A stretch of DNA of 64,000 nt from Mesorhizobium sp. M4B.F.Ca.ET.203.01.1.1 (GTDB lineage: Bacteria; Pseudomonadota; Alphaproteobacteria; Rhizobiales; Rhizobiaceae). The position numbers and the translations under genes were made by a program. Below are positions 60,522 through 64,000 of the stretch, piece after piece (position 1 is the first letter of the stretch; every line of letters begins with the position of its first letter). The stretch lies in the NCBI RefSeq assembly GCF_004791025.1, contig NZ_SRUO01000008.1, positions 124,001 to 188,000 on the forward strand. Reading direction: 5' to 3'. The notes below the pieces were generated by a model that was not told the origin of the DNA, ran no database searches, and was given only the letters and a program-made list of their open reading frames with translations.

Positions 60522-60587
60522 TTGTTCCCGAAGCGAACGCAGTTCGTCTTCCAAAGGTTTCGCCCCTTTTCAAACGGCGAAAGGAAT

Positions 60588-60699
60588 TTCGTCAGAGCCG
60601 ACCTCCTCCCCGGCGATGACGAATACGGTCGATCTTCACCTCCTCCCGAGGATCGACCCCCAAAACGACACCCGCCGGACCTCCTCCCCCGGCGGGTGT
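60588..60699 (+). ncRNA. CCUCCUCCC-loop ('cuckoo') sRNA cluster, hairpins 4-6
   Basis: The second set of three with the same ACCTCCTCCC loop: TTCGTCA..GCCG/CGGC..TGACGAA with an internal GA/GA mismatch (60588-60623), an 11-bp stem GGTCGATCTTC/GAGGATCGACC (60627-60658) and ACACCCGCCGG/CCGGCGGGTGT (60668-60699). Stem bases differ from the first set while pairing is kept, which supports conserved structure. GTTGTGTTTCT after the last stem may be a terminator. Confidence 0.85.
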
Positions 60700-60802
60700 T
60701 GTGTTTCTGAGGCCGGCTTTGCCGCACTTCGGCCCGCCATCGGCCCTTTCCAGTCCTTCGCGCCAATTGCAATCGCAGCGACAAGCGATTATTCCGGCGC
60801 CC

Positions 60803-62212
60803 ATGAGCAAAAATCCCGTTCACGTCATCGGCGGCGGCCTCGCCGGCTCCGAAGCCGCCTGGCAGATCGCTGAGGCCGGCGTTCCGGTCGTGCTGCATGA
60901 GATGCGGCCCGTCCGCGGCACCGATGCGCACAAGACCGATGGCCTGGCCGAGCTCGTCTGTTCCAACTCCTTCCGTTCCGACGATGCCGAAACCAACGCG
61001 GTCGGCCTGCTCCATGCCGAGATGCGGCTTGCCGGCTCGCTGATCATGAGCGCCGGCGACGCGCACCAGGTGCCGGCCGGCGGCGCGCTGGCCGTCGACC
61101 GAGACGGGTTTTCCGAGGCGGTGACCCGAAAGATCGAGGCGCACCCGCTGATCACCATCGAGCGCGAGGAAGTGCCGGGCCTGCCGCCGGCGGACTGGGA
61201 TGAGGCGATCATCGCCACCGGTCCGCTGACCGCGCCTTCGCTTGCCCAGTCGATCGCGCAGGCGACCGGCGCCGATGCGCTCGCCTTCTTCGATGCGATC
61301 GCGCCGATCGTGCATTTCGACACGATCGACATGAACACCTGCTGGTTCCAGTCGCGCTACGACAAGGTCGGCCCCGGCGGCACCGGCAAGGACTACATCA
61401 ACTGCCCGATGGACAAGGACCAGTATCTCGCCTTCGTCCAGGCGCTGGTCGACGGCCAGAAGACCGAGTTCAAAGAATGGGAAGGCACGCCCTATTTCGA
61501 CGGTTGCCTGCCGATCGAGGTGATGGCCGAGCGTGGCGTCGAGACGCTGCGCCACGGACCGATGAAGCCGATGGGGCTGACCAACGTCCACAATCCATCG
61601 GTGAAGGCGTATGCCGTCGTCCAGCTGCGCCAGGACAATGCACTGGGCACGCTCTACAATATGGTCGGCTTCCAGACCAAGCTGAAGCATGCCGAGCAGG
61701 TGCGCGTGTTCCGCACCATTCCAGGCTTGGAAAACGCCGACTTTGCCCGCCTCGGCGGCCTGCACCGCAACACCTACATCAACTCGCCGACGCTGCTCGA
61801 TGCCTCGCTGCAGCTGAAGTCACGGCCGGGCCTGCGCTTTGCCGGCCAGATCACCGGCTGCGAGGGCTATGTCGAGAGCGCCGCGATCGGCCTGCTCGCC
61901 GGCCGTTTCGCCGCTGCCGAAAGGCTCGGCCATCAGGCCGCGCCGCCGCCACTCACCACCGCCTTCGGCGCGCTGCTCAACCACATTACCGGCGGCCACA
62001 TCGTCTCCGACGACGAGCCCGGTAAACGCTCCTTCCAGCCGATGAACGTCAATTTCGGCCTGTTCCCGCCGGTCGAGGCACCGAAGTCCGACGGCAAGCG
62101 GCTGCGAGGCAAGGACAAGATCGTCGCCAAGCGGCGCGCCATCACGGCGCGCGCGCTGGCCGATTGCAGGCAATGGCTGGGGTTGCCCGTGCGGGCCGAA
62201 GCGGCGGAGTAA
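60803..62212 (+). CDS. trmFO: Methylenetetrahydrofolate-tRNA-(uracil-5)-methyltransferase TrmFO
   Basis: 469 aa from the ATG at 60803. FAD-binding VIGGGLAGSEAAWQIAEAGVPVVLHEMRP opens the protein. The substrate-region motifs are ELVCSNSFRSDD and MNTCWFQSRYDKVGPGGTGKDYINCP, containing the cysteines used in methyl transfer; NFGLFPP stands near the end. It makes m5U54 in the T loop of tRNAs using methylene-THF and FADH2. Confidence 0.95.
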   Translation: MSKNPVHVIGGGLAGSEAAWQIAEAGVPVVLHEMRPVRGTDAHKTDGLAELVCSNSFRSDDAETNAVGLLHAEMRLAGSLIMSAGDAHQVPAGGALAVDRDGFSEAVTRKIEAHPLITIEREEVPGLPPADWDEAIIATGPLTAPSLAQSIAQATGADALAFFDAIAPIVHFDTIDMNTCWFQSRYDKVGPGGTGKDYINCPMDKDQYLAFVQALVDGQKTEFKEWEGTPYFDGCLPIEVMAERGVETLRHGPMKPMGLTNVHNPSVKAYAVVQLRQDNALGTLYNMVGFQTKLKHAEQVRVFRTIPGLENADFARLGGLHRNTYINSPTLLDASLQLKSRPGLRFAGQITGCEGYVESAAIGLLAGRFAAAERLGHQAAPPPLTTAFGALLNHITGGHIVSDDEPGKRSFQPMNVNFGLFPPVEAPKSDGKRLRGKDKIVAKRRAITARALADCRQWLGLPVRAEAAE

Positions 62213-62215
62213 TCG

Positions 62216-62701
62216 GTGACTGACGTCATCTGGCAGGACATCGCGTTCCAATTTGAGCCAGATGTCGCGCATACGGTAGCGAAAGCGTGGTCGTGGCTTT
62301 TGCCAGAGCCTTGGACCCCACTTGTCTGCTCAATGGTGGGAGGCATGTTTGTCGAGCGACCCAACAATGAGGTTCATTGGCTAGACACCGGAACCGGTTT
62401 GGTCGAGCGGGTGGCTCGCAATCGGACACTTTTTGATGAGATGATCCGAATCTCTCATGATCTCGTTGACGAGTGGTTCCTGCCACCGCTTGTGGGACGC
62501 CTTCATGCCGCGGGCAAGAAGCCTAAGGTGGGAGAATGCTACGGCTTTACCATCTTGCCAGTCTTCGCCAAGGGCAAATTCGACGTCGAGAACATGTTCG
62601 TAGTTCCAGTCAGCGAGCAGTTCATCGGCATGGCCGAGGTTCATCGCCAGATTAACGAATTGCCCGACGGCTCACCGGTGCGGATCAAGGTCGTCGATTA
62701 G
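62216..62701 (+). CDS. DUF1851-like (T6SS immunity Tdi1-type) protein, 161 aa
   Basis: Starts with GTG four bases after the trmFO stop. The C-terminal half, GECYGFTILPVFAKGKFDVENMFVVPVSEQFIGMAEVHRQINELPDG, fits the DUF1851 pattern that contains Tdi1, an immunity protein to a type VI DNase effector. There is no effector gene beside it, so it may be an orphan immunity gene. Lower GC than trmFO suggests acquisition. Confidence 0.6.
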   Translation: MTDVIWQDIAFQFEPDVAHTVAKAWSWLLPEPWTPLVCSMVGGMFVERPNNEVHWLDTGTGLVERVARNRTLFDEMIRISHDLVDEWFLPPLVGRLHAAGKKPKVGECYGFTILPVFAKGKFDVENMFVVPVSEQFIGMAEVHRQINELPDGSPVRIKVVD

Positions 62702-62710
62702 GCTGGTAAG

Positions 62711-63661
62711 CTACTCCGCCGGCTCAGCGGCCGCACTAGGCAACCCGGGCTTCCCCGCCTCTCCCGGATTCCTCCGCACGTAAGCTGCCTTCAGCGTCTC
62801 CGACGTGTCGCGCGAACCATCATGGCTCCAGCCCGGCGGCTGGATGAGATAGTTGAATCGTTGGCGCAGGGAGAGACCCGGCATCAGCGCGTCCTTGAAC
62901 ATGCCGATCCATTCGTGGAAGGCCACTTTCAGCGGGTTGAAGGTGCCGATGTTCTTGACGATGCCGTAGCGCGGCCGGTCCTCCTCCAGTTCCTCGACGA
63001 ACGTGCCGAACATCCGGTCCCAGATGATCAGCGTGCCGGCATAGTTGGCGTCCAGATAGCGCGGATTGGTGGCGTGGTGGACGCGGTGATGCGAGGGCGT
63101 GTTGAAGATGAACTCGAACCAGTCCCACATCTTGCCGATCGCCTCGGTGTGAATCCAGAACTGCCAGACCAGGTTGAAGCCGAAGGTGAAGGCGATCACC
63201 GCCGGATGGAAGCCGAGCAGCACCAGCGGCGCCTGCAGCACGAACATGAAGGTGAAAAGCCCGGTCCAGCTTTGCCTCAGCGCCGTCGAGAGATTGTAGT
63301 GCTGGCTGGAATGGTGATTGACATGCTCGGCCCACACCCAGCGCACCCGGTGCGCGATGCGGTGGTAGACATAGTAGCGCAAATCGTCGAGCAGGAAGGC
63401 GGCGAGGAACACCCAGACCGACAGGCCGAGATTGAAGAAGCGGAACTGCCAAAGCCAAAGCAGCGCCCAGTAGGACACAACACCGAGCAGCAGCCCTGCA
63501 ACGACGTTGCCGGTGCCCATCATCAGGCTGGTCAGCGTGTCGCGCGTCTCGAACGATCCCCTGGCGCGGCCTGTGCGCACCAGCCAGAGCTCGATCAGGA
63601 TGGCGGCGACGAAGAACGGGATGGCGAGCTGGGTGACCTGCGGAAAATTGTAGTCGTCCAT
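62711..63661 (-). CDS. Sterol desaturase / fatty acid hydroxylase family membrane protein
   Basis: 316 aa from the ATG at 63661 (TGATG overlap with the gene to its right). Five to six membrane helices. The di-iron histidine clusters are HRIAH, HVNHHSSQH and HTEAIGK...HHRVHHATN, eight or more His in family positions, so it should be active. A non-heme di-iron oxygenase of lipids in the membrane; the substrate cannot be told from sequence. Confidence 0.92.
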   Translation of the reverse strand: MDDYNFPQVTQLAIPFFVAAILIELWLVRTGRARGSFETRDTLTSLMMGTGNVVAGLLLGVVSYWALLWLWQFRFFNLGLSVWVFLAAFLLDDLRYYVYHRIAHRVRWVWAEHVNHHSSQHYNLSTALRQSWTGLFTFMFVLQAPLVLLGFHPAVIAFTFGFNLVWQFWIHTEAIGKMWDWFEFIFNTPSHHRVHHATNPRYLDANYAGTLIIWDRMFGTFVEELEEDRPRYGIVKNIGTFNPLKVAFHEWIGMFKDALMPGLSLRQRFNYLIQPPGWSHDGSRDTSETLKAAYVRRNPGEAGKPGLPSAAAEPAE

Positions 63662-64000
63662 CACGCGGCCTCCCGGGTCCGATCATGGTCCTGCAATGCA
63701 GCCGCCACAGCTTTGGCGTCGGCCTCATCGGCAAAGGCGAACCGGCCGCCCTGCCAGGTGAAGTCGTTTGGCCTGATGGAGATCGAAAGCTGATCGTCGA
63801 CGGTCAGGGCCAAGATGTCGCGCGGCGTGACGATGCGCGTCAGGAAGCAATCGCCGATGCTGCTGACGATGCCGGCGCGCGCCGGCCCGAGTTCGAGGAA
63901 TGCCGCCCGGCGGTCCGCCGTCAGACGCACCGCCGCCGGCTTTTCATCGGGAAAATCCTCGGCAAAACGCTGCAGCGCCTGATCCGTGCCGGCAAGCGTC
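63661..64000 (-). CDS. Partial conserved protein, truncated by the window edge
   Basis: The frame stays open to the right edge, reading ...ALQRFAEDFPDEKPAAVRLT into RRAAFLELGPARAGIVSSIGDCFLTRIVTPRDIL...ISIRPNDFTWQGGRFAFADEADAKAVAAALQ. A GTG at 63930 is not needed as a start. The end of the protein reaches the sterol-desaturase gene with a TGATG overlap. Family not recognised; the C-terminal part is alpha/beta. Confidence 0.6.
   Translation of the reverse strand, partial: TLAGTDQALQRFAEDFPDEKPAAVRLTADRRAAFLELGPARAGIVSSIGDCFLTRIVTPRDILALTVDDQLSISIRPNDFTWQGGRFAFADEADAKAVAAALQDHDRTREAA

Noticed and set aside
60416..60699. CRISPR array
   Set aside because: The repeated unit is a hairpin loop with variable stems and irregular spacing and no cas genes; it is an sRNA cluster. 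No CRISPR array was seen elsewhere.
59939..61765. 608-aa minus-strand ORF across the hairpins and trmFO
   Set aside because: Its apparent internal repeats are translations of the CCUCCUCCC hairpins, and the rest is antisense to trmFO.

Overview
The window is high-GC alphaproteobacterial chromosome, most likely from a Rhizobiales member close to Mesorhizobium. The reasons are a type I methionine aminopeptidase/radC pair, an aa3-type oxidase operon with two subunit-III-like genes, DUF982 and DUF1127 small proteins, TrmFO, FecR/CHASE2-cyclase neighbours, and a cluster of anti-Shine-Dalgarno 'CCUCCUCCC' hairpin RNAs downstream of DUF1127 genes. The genus is an inference from gene content, not a measurement.

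Region 1 (about 287-35633) is a 35.3 kb genomic island integrated in a tRNA-Glu gene. The intact tRNA (261-335) sits at the left end. Its last 49 bases are repeated exactly at 35585-35633, and a tyrosine recombinase lies just inside that right end. The integrase-proximal 6 kb looks like a phage satellite: integrase, AlpA-like regulator, SSB-tailed protein, primase-polymerase, RepA-like ATPase, an iteron cluster (probable origin), a terminase small subunit and an HNH nuclease, with no capsid, portal, large terminase or tail gene. The rest is cargo dominated by anti-phage genes: a complete five-gene Druantia type I operon (druA-E, 15156-3852), a three-gene DUF6361/PLD/helicase operon that matches Azaca as I recall it (24081-18156), an FRG-domain protein, a two-gene HTH + PD-(D/E)XK-like cassette, a HEPN-like protein and an unknown pair with a C-terminal membrane hairpin. 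Two genes in the cargo zone look broken, and a degenerate repeat occurs three times around the FRG module.

Region 2 (35.6-43 kb) is signalling chromosome: a class III cyclase with a TPR tail, a FecR-domain protein divergent from a CHASE2-cyclase, and several small secreted or membrane proteins. Region 3 (43-46.5 kb) holds map and radC. The last 204 bp of radC are duplicated 0.8 kb downstream, with an AT-rich orphan gene in between, as if a small element had inserted at the 3' end of radC. A HAD phosphatase follows.

Region 4 (46.7-54.4 kb) is respiratory: a cytochrome c oxidase operon (subunits II, I, III, III, IV), a YbaK-type deacylase, a DUF2189 membrane protein, heme O synthase and a cytochrome c. 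Region 5 (54.6-64 kb) holds trigger factor, tRNA-Leu, an ammonia-lyase-family protein that lacks the MIO serine, a GDYXXLXY/DUF2157 pair, two DUF1127 genes followed by six CCUCCUCCC hairpins, trmFO, a DUF1851-like protein, a sterol-desaturase-family protein and a gene cut by the window edge.
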